Shown here: positions 10,902-19,959 of the stretch, in pieces
Numbering within the stretch: position 1 is the first letter of the stretch
Layout of the letters: every line of letters starts with the position of its first letter
Source: JAKEFM01 sp035695825
Lineage (GTDB): Bacteria > Planctomycetota > UBA1135 > JAKEFM01
Reading direction: 5' to 3'
DNA length: 64,000 nt
Assembly (NCBI GenBank): GCA_035695825.1
Contig: DASRRH010000022.1
Span: forward strand, 124,001-188,000
Notes under the pieces: model-generated
What the model was told of the DNA's origin: nothing
The model's database searches: none
Seen by the model: only the letters and a program-made list of their open reading frames with translations
Program-made: the position numbers and the translations under genes

Positions 10902-11351
10902 ATGCGCCTGAGCGACATCATGACGACGCGCGTCGAGACGATCGCGGAGAACGAGAGCGCCTCCGTTGCCTGGGAGCGGATGCGGCAGAAGCGGATCCAC
11001 CACCTCGTCGTCACGCGCCGGGGCGAGGTCGTGGGCGTCGTCTCCGCGCGTGACCTCGGAGGCCGGCTCGGCGACTCCGTGCGGTCGAACCGGACCGTGG
11101 GGGAGGTGATGACCCCTTACGCGGTCACGGCGGATCCGCGGGCGACCGTGCGGCAGGCGGCGAACATGCTGCGGGGAAGGGGGATCGGTTCGCTTCCGAT
11201 CGTCGAGCGCGGCCGGCTCCTCGGGATCGTCACCGTCGCGGATCTCCTCGAGCTCATCGGCCGCGGAGTCGAGCGGCCGGTCGTCCTCAGGGAGCGGCGC
11301 CACAGGCGCCCGAGCGTGAACCAGAAGGGCGCGAACCGCTCCTGGCGGTGA
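10902..11351 (+). CDS. CBS-domain pair protein
   Basis: Small protein of 149 residues consisting of two CBS domains (about 7-60 and 71-125) and a basic tail (RERRHRRPSVNQKGANRSWR). It opens with MRLSDIMTTRVETI, the usual beginning of a stand-alone Bateman module. ATG 10902 follows GGAGAGAAG at a good distance. Bateman modules bind adenine nucleotides and act as energy sensors. It is one of three CBS-pair genes within 1.6 kb and transcribed toward the other two, which lie on the opposite strand. Target unknown; the basic tail might contact nucleic acid, which is speculation. Confidence 0.85.
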   Translation: MRLSDIMTTRVETIAENESASVAWERMRQKRIHHLVVTRRGEVVGVVSARDLGGRLGDSVRSNRTVGEVMTPYAVTADPRATVRQAANMLRGRGIGSLPIVERGRLLGIVTVADLLELIGRGVERPVVLRERRHRRPSVNQKGANRSWR

Positions 11352-11473
11352 GGGGAGGGGCGGCTTCCGAAGGAAGCCACTCCCTCCGTCCCGCGGCGCC
11401 GCCGGCCCTTCGCGGCTCCCGTCTCAGGCTCCGCCCGAGCTCGGCGCGGACCCGTCCCCGGAGGCCCTCGGGG

Positions 11474-11911
11474 TCACCGCTTCGCCGCTTCTCGGGGCGT
11501 CTGCTTTGCAAGGAGCTCCCCGACGCGGACGAACTCCTCGGAGAGGGCGGCGAGGACGTCGTCGAGGCTCAGGAGTCCGACGAGCCTCCCTCCCGGGTCG
11601 GTCACCGGCACCCGGCGGACCCCCGCGTTTCGCATCAGGGCGAGGACGGACTCGACGGGCGCGCTTTCGTCGATCGTGTCGAGCGTCTTCGTCATCACGT
11701 CGCCGACGGCCGTCTTCTTCGGATCCGCGCCGCGGGCGACGACGCGCACGACGATGTCCCGGTCCGTGACGATCCCGATCGGGATGCGCGAGGCGTCGAT
11801 CACGACGAGGGTCCCGACCTTCCGCTGCAGCATCCGGTTGGCGGCGGCCTGGACGCTGTCCTTCGGCTCGGCAAGGTCGACCTCGCGCTGGCAGATCCGT
11901 CCGGCGGTCAT
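11474..11911 (-). CDS. CBS-domain pair protein
   Basis: Protein of 145 residues with two CBS domains (about 10-60 and 75-130): DSVQAAANRMLQRKVGTLVV, then VGDVMTKTLDTIDESAPVES. Its start overlaps the stop of the upstream CBS gene by four bases (ATGA, 11908-11911), so the two are co-translated and may form a heteromeric nucleotide sensor. The DRDIVVRVVARGADP segment is typical of stand-alone regulatory CBS proteins (COG0517-like) found in stress gene clusters. The specific partner is not visible. Confidence 0.85.
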   Translation of the reverse strand: MTAGRICQREVDLAEPKDSVQAAANRMLQRKVGTLVVIDASRIPIGIVTDRDIVVRVVARGADPKKTAVGDVMTKTLDTIDESAPVESVLALMRNAGVRRVPVTDPGGRLVGLLSLDDVLAALSEEFVRVGELLAKQTPREAAKR

Positions 11912-12477
11912 CGGAGTGTCCTCCGCCCCGTGGGCTTCCCGACGCGCTTCCCGCCGCCCTCCGCGCGGCCGGGACGGACGCGCTCGAGCGCCATCTCGTA
12001 CTCGGTGAGGCAGCCGAGGAGGTCCGTCGCGCTCACGAGGCCCACGAGCTCCTTCCCGGCCGTAATGAGCACGCGGTGGACCCCCTCCTTCGCCATGAGC
12101 GCGGCGAGCTGGCCGACCGTGCTCGTATCGGGCGCCCGGACGACGCGGTCGGACATCAGATCGGCCACACGACCGGTGAGCTCGAGTCGGGCGCCGTGGA
12201 GAGGTTCGATCTCCTCGAGGTCGAGGATCCCCTCCGTCGTCGTCACCTTCCCGCCGGGCTCGAGCGGGAGATCCTCCCCCTGCTCCGCCACGGCGCGGGC
12301 GAGGTCGGTTCGCCCCACGACGCCCACGGCGTTGCCCTTCCCGTCGACGACGGGAAGGCCGTGAACCCCCTCCTCCTGGAGGACCTCGGCGAGCCTCTCG
12401 ATGGTGTCGTCGGGGGATATGGTGACGAGGTCCTTCTTCATCACGTCGCGGGCAAGGATCGGTTTCACGCCGGCCAT
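11908..12477 (-). CDS. CBS-domain pair protein
   Basis: Protein of 189 residues, first gene of a two-gene operon with the CBS protein at 11474. CBS 1 spans about 8-62 (ILARDVMKKDLVTISPDDTI), followed by a longer linker (EGILDLEEIEPLHGARLELT) and CBS 2 about 103-158 (VADLMSDRVVRAPDTSTVGQ), then a basic C-terminus. The longer linker and basic tail distinguish it from its neighbours. It sits downstream of the small heat-shock gene on the same strand; a strong hairpin at 12677-12704 between them argues for separate transcripts. Confidence 0.85.
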   Translation of the reverse strand: MAGVKPILARDVMKKDLVTISPDDTIERLAEVLQEEGVHGLPVVDGKGNAVGVVGRTDLARAVAEQGEDLPLEPGGKVTTTEGILDLEEIEPLHGARLELTGRVADLMSDRVVRAPDTSTVGQLAALMAKEGVHRVLITAGKELVGLVSATDLLGCLTEYEMALERVRPGRAEGGGKRVGKPTGRRTLR

Positions 12478-12676
12478 CCTAGTTCCGAAACTGCGTCAGG
12501 GGAGAGGCGATTCCCGTGCCGTCGCCCTCCCCGCGGGGATTCGTCGGGGAGGAGGAGGAAGCCGGCGAGCCGCCCCTTCCCCAGGGGCTACTTGCGGTCC
12601 GCTCCGGCGTCGAGCAGGGAAGTCCCCTCCCCCGCTTCGGGCGAATCCGTCCGCTCGCCCCGGAGCAACCTGGCCC

Positions 12677-12704
12677 GGGTCGGCGGCGGGGGGGCCGCCG
12701 ACCC
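12677..12704 (-). terminator. Hairpin after the small heat-shock gene
   Basis: Perfect 11-base-pair stem (12677-12687 with 12694-12704) around a six-G loop, 17 bases past the stop of the small heat-shock gene. There is no U-tract, so termination is inferred from position and stability only. Confidence 0.5.
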
Positions 12705-12720
12705 GAGGCCTCCGCGACGC

Positions 12721-13176
12721 CTAGGCCGTCCTCACCTTCACGACCCGGGGCTTGGCCTCCGCCCGCTTGCCGATCGTGAGTTCCACGACGCCGTTCTTGA
12801 AGGACGCCTCGATCTTCTCGGGGTCGGCCCAGCTCGGCAGGCGGAAGGTGCGGCGGAACTCTCCGAACCAGCGCTCCGCCATGTAGCGGTTGGCCTCTTC
12901 CTTGACCGTCTCCTGCTTCCTCTCTCCGCTGATCGTGAGGAAATCCTCGCTGACCGAGATGTTCAGGTCCTTCGGGTCGAGGCCCGGGATCTCCGCCTTC
13001 ACGATCAGGTTGTCCTTCGTCTCCACGACGTCCATCGCGGGCCAGCTCATCGCCTCCGTCCCGCCGTTGCCGCCGAAAAAGTCCTCGAACAGACGGTCCA
13101 TCTCGCGGCGGAACGGACGGAAGGGGAACGGTTCGAGCTCGCGGTCGACGGTCCGGAAAGGAATGAGCGCTCTCAT
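12721..13176 (-). CDS. Hsp20/alpha-crystallin small heat-shock protein
   Basis: ATP-independent holdase of 151 residues. The N-terminus REMDRLFEDFFGG is typical of bacterial Hsp20; the alpha-crystallin domain spans about 42-140 with NLIVKAEIPGLDPKDLNISV, FLTISGERK and the conserved FKNGVVELTI (G-V-L/V signature). The C-terminal I-x-I motif is absent or degenerate (PRVVKVRTA), which would weaken oligomer assembly if true. The ATG at 13174-13176 has AAGGAGG ideally placed. It is followed by a hairpin and then two CBS genes on the same strand and lies divergent from the GNAT/acyl-CoA synthetase fusion. Confidence 0.92.
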   Translation of the reverse strand: MRALIPFRTVDRELEPFPFRPFRREMDRLFEDFFGGNGGTEAMSWPAMDVVETKDNLIVKAEIPGLDPKDLNISVSEDFLTISGERKQETVKEEANRYMAERWFGEFRRTFRLPSWADPEKIEASFKNGVVELTIGKRAEAKPRVVKVRTA

Positions 13177-13861
13177 GGGGATCGGCCTCCTTGCGGGGAC
13201 TCCCGCGGGGGCCGGGGTGCCCGGGAGAGGGTTCCCCCGCGAGGGTTCGGGTCCGCGCGGGGAAGGGTTCAAGCACCGTGCCCGCGTGCGCCCCCCGTCG
13301 ATGCCCCGTTCAATCGCAGCCGAGGAAGCTCGATCCGAACGGGAAGAACACCGTCTCCCGGAACGCCCGTGGCCCTGGGCGGACGAGGAGGCTCTTTTTC
13401 TTTTCTGGAGGGAGAAAATCCGACCCGAAAGCCCGTGCGCCTGCCCCGTCCCGGCCGGATGGAACGCGTCGGCCTCGCCCGCCCCCGCCTCCCCGGAACG
13501 CTCGTTCGGATCCCGCCGCGGGTCGCGGAGGGACTCTTCCTCGGCGAGGGCCTTCGCACTAGCTTCGCGGTCGTGGGAGCGGCCGGGTCGATCGCGGGGC
13601 GAGGGATGCCGCCGAGGGCCTCCCTCTTCGCCAGGCAGACCCCGTGGATCGGGGAGCGAGTCGGGGAGAACGCGCTCCGAGGCGCCTCCCCGCCTCTCGG
13701 GCCAGAGCCCCTCGTCCGCGCGGAGCTCGAGTCCGCATTCGGACCCAGGGTCCGTCCCGCCGGAGACTCGGGGTCGAGAGAAGGGGGTTCACCCGGACGC
13801 GTCGACCGAAGCCCCGGGAACCCGCCGCGACTCGAGTCACGGCGCGATCGACTCGCCTCCG
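13177..13861. other. Intergenic region without a convincing gene
   Basis: 685 bases between the divergent small heat-shock and GNAT/acyl-CoA synthetase genes. An open frame with ATG at 13459 runs to 13878 and includes a mildly hydrophobic stretch (RTSFAVVGAAGSIAGRG), but it has no ribosome binding site and no family resemblance, and it ends inside the next gene. A T-rich run (ctctttttcttttctggagg, near 13391) and an A-rich run just after it are the least G/C parts and may be part of a promoter. The upstream extension of the GNAT fusion frame is Ser/Arg/Pro-rich and looks non-coding. Confidence 0.4.
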
Positions 13862-16657
13862 GTGCCCCCCTCCCCTAACGAGTCGGTCCCCGCTCAGCCT
13901 CGCGGGAAGGACGGGGCCGGCGCTCCTTCCGGCGGCCTCCTGGGGGAGCGCGGCGCGAAACGGGGCGGGAGCGATCCCTTCGAGACGGACGTCGTCCTCC
14001 GGGACGGTACGCTCGTTCGCGTCCGGCCCGCGTCCGGTGCAGATCTTCCCGAATTCGTCCAGTTCCTCCGTGGGCTCTCGAAGGATTCCCTGTCGCAGCG
14101 ATTCCTGGGGGGCGGGGTCGATCCGGCGATCGAGGCCTCCCGCCTCCTCGAGCCCCGAGGCGGTTTCTCCCTCCTCGCCCTCCGCGAGCGGCGGGTGATC
14201 GGGCACGCGGTCTGGCTCCCGTCGCGGGGCGACGCCGCGGAGTTCGGGATCGCGGTCGCCGACGCCTTCCAGGGGAACGGCCTCGGCACCCTCCTCCTCG
14301 GTCAGATCGCCGACGCCGCGGAGCGGGCCGGGATTCGGTCCCTCGAGGGCCTCGTCGACCCGGGGAATCCCCGGATGCTGCGCGTCCTGCGGGATCTCGG
14401 ATTCCCGGTAACGTTTCGGCGGGAGTCGGGAGTGCTCCGCGTGACCTTCCCCGCCTCGCTCCGGCACCACGCTCTCGAGCCGTTCGATCGGCGGGAGGCG
14501 GAGGCGGCCCGCTCCGCCGTGCGGAACTTCCTCTGCCCGCGCGGGATCGCCGTCGTCGGGGCGTCCCGGCGCGCGGACTCGATCGGGTCCGCCCTCTTCC
14601 GGAATCTCCTCGCAGGGGGATTCCTAGGCCCTGTCTATCCCGTGAACCGGGAGGCGAGGGTGGTCCACTCCGTCGTCGCCTACCCCACGGTCCTGGATTG
14701 CCCCGATCCCCTGGACCTCGTCGTGGTCGCGGTCCCCGCGGCGGCCGTCCCCGGCGTGGCGCGGGACTGCGCGAAGCGGGGCGTGCGGGCCCTCGTCGTG
14801 ATCTCCGCCGGCTTCGCGGAGTCGGGCGAGGCGGGGGTCCGGCTCCAGGCCGAGCTCGTCGAGGTCTGTCGCGAGGGGGGGATGCGGCTGATCGGCCCGA
14901 ACGGGATGGGGATCGCCAACACGGATCCCGGGGTGCGCATGAACGCCCAGTTCTCCGCCGCGGCGCCGAGACCGGGACGGATCGGCCTCCTCTCTCAATC
15001 GGGCGCGCTCGGGATCGCGATCATCGACGAGGCGAACCGCCTCGGGCTGGGGCTCTCCGCCTTCGTCTCCGCGGGGAACAAGGCCGACGTGTCGGGGAAC
15101 GACCTCCTCCAGTATTGGGAGGAGGACCCGCGCACGGACCTCGTGCTCCTCTACCTCGAGTCGTTCGGGAATCCGCGAAAGTTCGTCCGGATCGCGCGGC
15201 GCGTCGCGCGGAAGAAGCCGATCGTCGCGGTGAAGAGCGGACGTTCGGCGGCCGGTTTCCGGGCCACCCAGTCCCACACCGGGGCGCTCGTCCGGGCCTC
15301 CGACCTGACGGCGGACGCCCTCTTCCGCCAGTCAGGGGTCGTCCGGACGGACACCCTCGGAGAGATGTTCGACGTGGCCGCCTTCCTCGCCAGTCAACCC
15401 GTCCCTCGCGGCGACCGGGTCGCGATCCTCTCGAACGGGGGCGGCCTCGGGATCCTCGCCGCCGACGCCTGCGAGGACGAGGGCCTCCAGGTCCCCGAGC
15501 TCCCGCCCGCCACGCAGAGGGCGCTCCGGGAGTCCCTCCCCGCGGGGGCCGGCGTTCGCAATCCGGTGGATCTCCTCGCGACGGCGACCGCCGCGGACTA
15601 TGGCCGCGCGATCCGGACGCTGCGGGCCGATGCCGGGATCGACTCGTTGATCGTCCTCTTCGTCCCGCCCGTCGCCGTCCGCCCCGAGGAGGTCGCGGCC
15701 GAGCTCGTCTCGGCGGTTCGCGAGCGAGGGGGGGTCCTGCCGACCGCGTCGGTCTTCCTCGCCTGCCGCGGCTTTCCCGAGGCCCTCTCCTCCGAGGGGT
15801 TCCGCATCCCTTCGTACCCGTCGCCCGAGAACGCGGCGCGCGCCCTCGGGAAGGCGGCGGCCTACGGGCGGTGGCTACGCGCGCCCGAGGGGACGCCCCC
15901 CGTCTTCGCCGACCTGCGGCGGGACGAGGCGGCGGCGCGGGTCTCGCGCGGGCTCGAGGCGCGCGGCGGCTGGCTTTCCCCCGAGGACGCGCGGTCCCTC
16001 CTCGAGGCGTACGGGATCCCGCTCGTGCCGACGCGGATCGTGGAGGGCCCGGCGCATGCCGCGCGCGCCGCGGAGGAATTCGGCGGGACCGTGGCCCTGA
16101 AAGGGATCGCCCCCTCCCTCGTCCACAAGACCGAGGCCGGCGCCGTGCGCCTGGGACTCGACGGGGCTCCCGCCGTGGAGAGAGCCGCCCGCGAGATGGA
16201 GGCGCGGCTCGCCGCCGCGGGGCACCATCTGGAAGGCTTCCTCGTCCAGCCGATGGTCGAGGAGGGGGTGGAGATGCTGGTCGGCGTGACCCACGATCCC
16301 AACTTCGGTCCCGTCGTCGTGTGCGCAGCGGGCGGCGTCCTCGTCGAACTCTTCCAAGACGTCGCCGGCCGGCTCACTCCCCTCTCGACGGAGGACGTCC
16401 GCGAGATGATCCGATCGCTCAAGACCTACCCCCTCCTCGAGGGCTACCGGGGCGGGCCGCGTCACGATCGGGCGGCTCTCGAAGAGCTGATCCTCCGCGT
16501 GGGAGCCCTGGTCGAGGATCATCCTCCGATCGTGGAACTGGATCTGAACCCCGTGAAGGTCCTGCCGGAGGGCCGCGGCGTCTCCGTCCTCGACGCGCGG
16601 GTCCGCGTGGCGAAGGGTCTCCCCGTCCCTCCCCTCGGATCCCGGGGGGCTTGCTGA
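13862..16657 (+). CDS. GNAT acetyltransferase fused to ADP-forming acyl-CoA synthetase (Pat-like)
   Basis: Fusion of 931 residues. N-terminal GNAT domain (about 40-200: TDVVLRDGTLVRVRPASGAD, GIAVADAFQGNGLGTLLLGQ with the acetyl-CoA-binding Q-G-x-G pattern), then CoA-binding (about 225-320, GIAVVGASRR), succinyl-CoA-ligase-like (LIGPNGMGIAN, GLLSQSGALG) and ATP-grasp (about 690-925, FGGTVALKGIAPSLVHKTEA). This is the Pat/ADP-forming acetyl-CoA synthetase architecture with the GNAT at the N-terminus, as in some actinobacterial proteins, not the C-terminus as in enteric Pat. The catalytic His motif QSHTGAL of active synthetases is retained, whereas well-studied Pat proteins lose it, so it may both make acyl-CoA and acetylate proteins. 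GTG 13862 is the only start close to the conserved region; the ribosome binding site is poor and the start uncertain. Confidence 0.85.
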   Translation: MPPSPNESVPAQPRGKDGAGAPSGGLLGERGAKRGGSDPFETDVVLRDGTLVRVRPASGADLPEFVQFLRGLSKDSLSQRFLGGGVDPAIEASRLLEPRGGFSLLALRERRVIGHAVWLPSRGDAAEFGIAVADAFQGNGLGTLLLGQIADAAERAGIRSLEGLVDPGNPRMLRVLRDLGFPVTFRRESGVLRVTFPASLRHHALEPFDRREAEAARSAVRNFLCPRGIAVVGASRRADSIGSALFRNLLAGGFLGPVYPVNREARVVHSVVAYPTVLDCPDPLDLVVVAVPAAAVPGVARDCAKRGVRALVVISAGFAESGEAGVRLQAELVEVCREGGMRLIGPNGMGIANTDPGVRMNAQFSAAAPRPGRIGLLSQSGALGIAIIDEANRLGLGLSAFVSAGNKADVSGNDLLQYWEEDPRTDLVLLYLESFGNPRKFVRIARRVARKKPIVAVKSGRSAAGFRATQSHTGALVRASDLTADALFRQSGVVRTDTLGEMFDVAAFLASQPVPRGDRVAILSNGGGLGILAADACEDEGLQVPELPPATQRALRESLPAGAGVRNPVDLLATATAADYGRAIRTLRADAGIDSLIVLFVPPVAVRPEEVAAELVSAVRERGGVLPTASVFLACRGFPEALSSEGFRIPSYPSPENAARALGKAAAYGRWLRAPEGTPPVFADLRRDEAAARVSRGLEARGGWLSPEDARSLLEAYGIPLVPTRIVEGPAHAARAAEEFGGTVALKGIAPSLVHKTEAGAVRLGLDGAPAVERAAREMEARLAAAGHHLEGFLVQPMVEEGVEMLVGVTHDPNFGPVVVCAAGGVLVELFQDVAGRLTPLSTEDVREMIRSLKTYPLLEGYRGGPRHDRAALEELILRVGALVEDHPPIVELDLNPVKVLPEGRGVSVLDARVRVAKGLPVPPLGSRGAC

Positions 16658-16688
16658 GGGGAGAGGAGGTCCCCCCTCGGAGGAGTGG

Positions 16689-17114
16689 TCAGGACCGTTG
16701 GGCCCGCTCGGCGCGCGCCGCGAGGCCGAGGCAGATCGCGACCGAGACCGCCATCGCGGCGCCGCCGGCGAGCACGAGAATGGGGGGAGCGCCGAGGTGG
16801 GCCTCCGCCGCGATCCCCACGGGCATCCCGAGGCCGGCGAGGGCGCACCAGGAGGCCGCCCGCGTCGCGCGCGTGCTCCGGCCGAGGCGTTCGAGGAAGA
16901 GGCCGACGAGGACGTTCAGGATCGCGAGGAGGTTGCCGTGGGCGTGGGCGAGCCGCGACTCGAAGGCCTCGCCCTCGGCGAAGCCCGCGATCCACTCCCT
17001 CCGCGCAGCGGAGAAGTCGCGCTGGTAGAGGAGGAAGAAGCCGTAGAGGAGGAAGCCGAGGAGCGCCGCGAAACCGACGACGACGTTTCGTCTCCCGTCC
17101 GAGCTCTCGCGCAT
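16689..17114 (-). CDS. Small four-helix membrane protein, unknown function
   Basis: Integral membrane protein of 141 residues with four predicted membrane helices: VVVGFAALLGFLLYGFFLLY, LLAILNVLVGLFLERL, ASWCALAGLGMPVGIAAEA and ILVLAGGAAMAVSVAICLGL. A conserved-looking HAHGNL motif lies at the start of helix 2, and the first loop carries an acidic FAEGEAFESRL stretch. I do not recognise a named family. ATG 17114 starts directly before the Arg-rich cytosolic cap MRESSDGRRN. It lies between the convergent acyl-CoA synthetase fusion and a universal stress gene on the same strand 103 bases upstream, so it may belong to the same stress transcript. Confidence 0.7.
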   Translation of the reverse strand: MRESSDGRRNVVVGFAALLGFLLYGFFLLYQRDFSAARREWIAGFAEGEAFESRLAHAHGNLLAILNVLVGLFLERLGRSTRATRAASWCALAGLGMPVGIAAEAHLGAPPILVLAGGAAMAVSVAICLGLAARAERAQRS

Positions 17115-17217
17115 GGCCGTTCGGAGGCGGTCACTCGCCTCCCGTCGCGGCGGGGAGCCTACCTTGCGGCGGGAGCACTCGTCGAGGTCGACCGGCGCGA
17201 CGGCCGGGTGTTGGGAC

Positions 17218-18174
17218 TCACCTCCCGTTTCCCTTCTCCGGAGGGGCGGGGACGACCAGGAGGGGGCACCGGCTCGCGCGGACGAGCTTCGAGCTGACGC
17301 TGCCGAGGAAGAGCCTTGCCGGGCCCGCCGGGCCCCGCGTCCCGAGGACGAGGAGGTCGGCCTCCTCCTCGCGCGCGCGGCGCAGGACCCGGATGAAGGG
17401 GTCGCCCGCATCGAGCCGCTCCGCGGCCGACACCCCGGTCCCGCGCAGGCGGTCGGCGACGGCTTGGAGCTCGGCCACTGCGGCCACCCCACGGCGGTTC
17501 ATCTCGCGCCAAGAACCCGCGACCGCGCCGGAGGCGGCGGAGAGGGTGGGCTCGAGGACGTGCTGGACCGTCACGTTCCACGACCGCTCACGGGAGAGGC
17601 GTTCGAGGAGGTCCAGGGCCGCGCGCGAGGCGGGGGAGAAGTCCGTGGCGAACAGCACGTGCCGGATGGAACGTCCGAACGGCACGGGGGGCACGATGAC
17701 GAGCGGAAGCCGCGCGGTGCGGAACAGGCGCTCCGCGACGCTCCCGAGGAAGAGGCGCGGGAGCCCGCGCAAACCGCGGGTGCCGCAGGCGATCGCCTCG
17801 GCGCCGAACCGCTCGGCCTCGCGAGGGATCTCGACGTGCGGCTCGCCGTAGGCGAGCCGGCGGCTGCACGCCAAGCCGCGACCTCTCACCTGCGCGGCAT
17901 CCCGTTCGAGTCGGGTCGCCGTCTGCGCACGGACGGGGATCAGGAGCTCGGGGACCTTCCCCGGCGACCGACCGTTCACGACGTGGAGGAGGCGGATGCG
18001 GCCGCCCCGAGAGAGGAGTCGGCTGGCGAAGAGGAGCGCCCGCTCCGACGTGGGCGAGAAGTCGGTGGCGAGGACGAGGCGTCGAAAGCCACCGTCCTCG
18101 CGTGCGCCCTTCGCCGGTGAAGAGGCGACCTCGACTCGGGCCGGGGGAAGCGGGGGGAGAGTTCTGAGCAACAT
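17218..18174 (-). CDS. Tandem universal stress protein (two UspA domains)
   Basis: Protein of 318 residues with two UspA domains; paralogue of the protein at 7417-8367. ATP-binding signatures are GTRGLRGLPRLFLGS and GTRGPAGPARLFLGS (G-x2-G-x9-G-S). Strand-1 motifs are LVLATDFSPTSERAL and VLFATDFSPASRAAL. The first 25 residues (MLLRTLPPLPPARVEV...) are a proline-rich lead-in not found in the other copy. The ATG at 18172-18174 follows a GGAG. The two tandem Usp proteins bracket the CBS, Hsp20 and acyl-CoA synthetase genes, marking a stress/energy-limitation island. Confidence 0.9.
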   Translation of the reverse strand: MLLRTLPPLPPARVEVASSPAKGAREDGGFRRLVLATDFSPTSERALLFASRLLSRGGRIRLLHVVNGRSPGKVPELLIPVRAQTATRLERDAAQVRGRGLACSRRLAYGEPHVEIPREAERFGAEAIACGTRGLRGLPRLFLGSVAERLFRTARLPLVIVPPVPFGRSIRHVLFATDFSPASRAALDLLERLSRERSWNVTVQHVLEPTLSAASGAVAGSWREMNRRGVAAVAELQAVADRLRGTGVSAAERLDAGDPFIRVLRRAREEEADLLVLGTRGPAGPARLFLGSVSSKLVRASRCPLLVVPAPPEKGNGR

Positions 18175-18758
18175 GGCGGCTGGCTCCGGAGGGGCAACGG
18201 GAGTTCCACGAGGAGGGATCGCGCCTTCCCCCCCTCGAGGGGGTGAGGCGCATGTGGTCACGCGCTGCAGGGACGCGGAGAACCTCGCTCCGTCCCTCGG
18301 GAACGCACGCGTGCAGGGACCCCCCTTCCGCGGCGGACCCCCCTCCCGGGGGGGCTCGGCTTCGGGCCGGGAGCGGCTCGGCTCAGCCCGGGGCCTGCGT
18401 CCGTCTCCGCGGGGGGGGGCGATATCGGTTGGGTTGGGAGAGCTTCCCGGATGGACAGCGCCGCGGAGCCGGACCGGGTTCGAGACACCGGCTGGCGACG
18501 CAGGGACCGCAGGTGGCCCCCGACTCTCTCGTGCCATGAGACCCTCCTACGCAGAGAAGGCGCGCCGGCATCGTATTGCAATATCGAGAATCGGCAAGGG
18601 TCCTGGCCCAGGACGGGGTGGATTCTTCCGACGCGGACGCGCCGCTCCCGGGCCCGGACGAACCGAAAGGGCTCTTCCGGTCTCCGGGGACGCGCCGGAA
18701 ACGGAGGCGCCGCGGCCCCCCGCGAGGGGTGCCGCGGCGCCGAACGATTCGTCGCGGG
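18175..18758. other. Intergenic region
   Basis: 584 bases between two minus-strand genes. It holds the transcription terminator hairpin of the beta-helix gene (18706-18741), a run of nine or more G near 18410, and a TATTGCAATA palindrome (18574-18583) that stands out in this G/C-rich context. No open frame here has protein-like composition, and I see no RNA gene. Confidence 0.4.
18706..18741 (-). terminator. Hairpin after the beta-helix gene
   Basis: Ten-base-pair perfect stem (18706-18715 with 18732-18741) with additional C/G pairing in the loop, 17 bases beyond the stop codon on the minus strand. It is followed by TCCGTTTCC rather than a clean U-tract. Confidence 0.5.
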
Positions 18759-19883
18759 CTAGAGCGCCTTGTTGTTCAGGGAGAGGTTGTTGCTCCCGAG
18801 GATGTTGAGGGCGGTGCCGCCGTTTCCGGAGGAGGAGTTCCCGAGGATGACGTTGTGGTCGCTCTCGACGCGGATCCCGTCCCCGGTGTTGTTGGAGACG
18901 GCGTTCCGCTCGATCCAGTTGTCGTTGGTCGCGCCGTTGCTCGAGAGGAGGATGCCGTGGCCCGTGTTCGCGAGGACCCGATTCCGCTCGAGGTGGTTGA
19001 GCTGGGCATTCCCGCCGACCGACCCCAGGTCCATGCCGCCGCCGGCGTTCCCCGAGACGGTGCACCCCGTGACGAGGTTTCCGGCGGCGCCGTCGAAGAG
19101 GATCCCGGGTCCGGCGTTCCCCCCCTCCGTCCCGAAGAGAGACCTCGAGAGGAGGTTGCCATCTCCCTCGAGCGTCGCGCCCGACTCGAAGTTCGTGTTG
19201 GCGGCGCACTTCGAGAGCGCGGATCCGCTTCCGCCCACCCGGAACCCAGCGGCCGAGGAACCGAAGGCCGTGCACTGGACGAGGGCGTGCGCGCGCCCGT
19301 TCACCTCGAAGCCGTCGTCGCCGGAGCCGCTGGCGGCGCAGCGGCGCAGCAGGTTGCGGTCGCCGTTGACGCGGAAGACGTCGTCGTTCGTCGTCGGGCC
19401 GGCGACGCAGCTCGTCACGTTGTTGAACGCCCCGCCCACGAGGACCGCGGTGTTCGTCGCGGTGGCGGTCGAATTGAGGAGGGAATTGCGGGATCCCTGG
19501 ATCCAGACGCCGACGGTGCCGCCTCCCGTCGAGGTCACCGTGAGGCCCGAGAGGACGTTTCCGTGGGAGTCCGCGTCGAGGTGGAGGGCCGTCGACGTCC
19601 CGTTCACCGTGAAGTTCTGGAACACGCACCTCTTCGCGCCGGTGAAGGTGCCGTCCCCATTCAGGACGACGGTCCCGACGCCGCGGACGATGAGGCTCGA
19701 CTTCGTGTTGTCGAAGTCCCCGTTGTAGATCCCCTCGAGGACGAGGACGGTGTCGCCCGGCACGGCGGCGTCCAGGCCGCCCTGGAGCGTCGTGATCGGC
19801 CCGGCCGTGGAGACGGTCACCGTGCCGGCGGCCGCGGGGGAAGCGAGGGTGGACAAGAGAGCCGCGACGAGGGTGCTGCGCAT
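18759..19883 (-). CDS. Secreted right-handed beta-helix protein
   Basis: Exported protein of 374 residues. Signal peptide MRSTLVAALLSTLASPAAAG (cleavage after AAA), then a pectate-lyase/NosD-like parallel beta-helix: repeated coils of about 22-24 residues with N-x-V/L, G-I/V and S-G-N spacing, for example GNLVTGCTVSGNAGGGMD, TGHGILLSSNGATNDNWIER, NTGDGIRVESDHNVILGNSS. The first section TVTVSTAGPITTLQGGLDAA is the usual cap. Such folds are polysaccharide lyases, hydrolases or adhesins; no catalytic residues can be assigned. ATG 19883 has GGAGGT three bases upstream. It is divergent from the phosphatase cluster with only 139 bases between the starts, which may share a control region. Confidence 0.8.
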   Translation of the reverse strand: MRSTLVAALLSTLASPAAAGTVTVSTAGPITTLQGGLDAAVPGDTVLVLEGIYNGDFDNTKSSLIVRGVGTVVLNGDGTFTGAKRCVFQNFTVNGTSTALHLDADSHGNVLSGLTVTSTGGGTVGVWIQGSRNSLLNSTATATNTAVLVGGAFNNVTSCVAGPTTNDDVFRVNGDRNLLRRCAASGSGDDGFEVNGRAHALVQCTAFGSSAAGFRVGGSGSALSKCAANTNFESGATLEGDGNLLSRSLFGTEGGNAGPGILFDGAAGNLVTGCTVSGNAGGGMDLGSVGGNAQLNHLERNRVLANTGHGILLSSNGATNDNWIERNAVSNNTGDGIRVESDHNVILGNSSSGNGGTALNILGSNNLSLNNKAL

Positions 19884-19959
19884 GCGACCTCCGAGCGCCT
19901 GTGCCTGGGCGAACGCGGCTATCGGCCCCACCGGGTCGCGGGCTTGAGCCGTCGCGGGG

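Noticed and set aside
12890..13861. Upstream extension of the GNAT/acyl-CoA synthetase frame by about 320 codons
   Set aside because: It crosses the small heat-shock gene antisense and reads as Ser/Arg/Pro-rich low complexity.
13459..13878. Possible plus-strand gene in the Hsp20/GNAT intergenic region
   Set aside because: No ribosome binding site, no family resemblance, and it runs into the start of the real gene.
18574..18583. TATTGCAATA palindrome as a regulator site
   Set aside because: A single 10-bp palindrome; no matching -10, no second copy beyond the related TTGCAA in one promoter, and no gene starts nearby.
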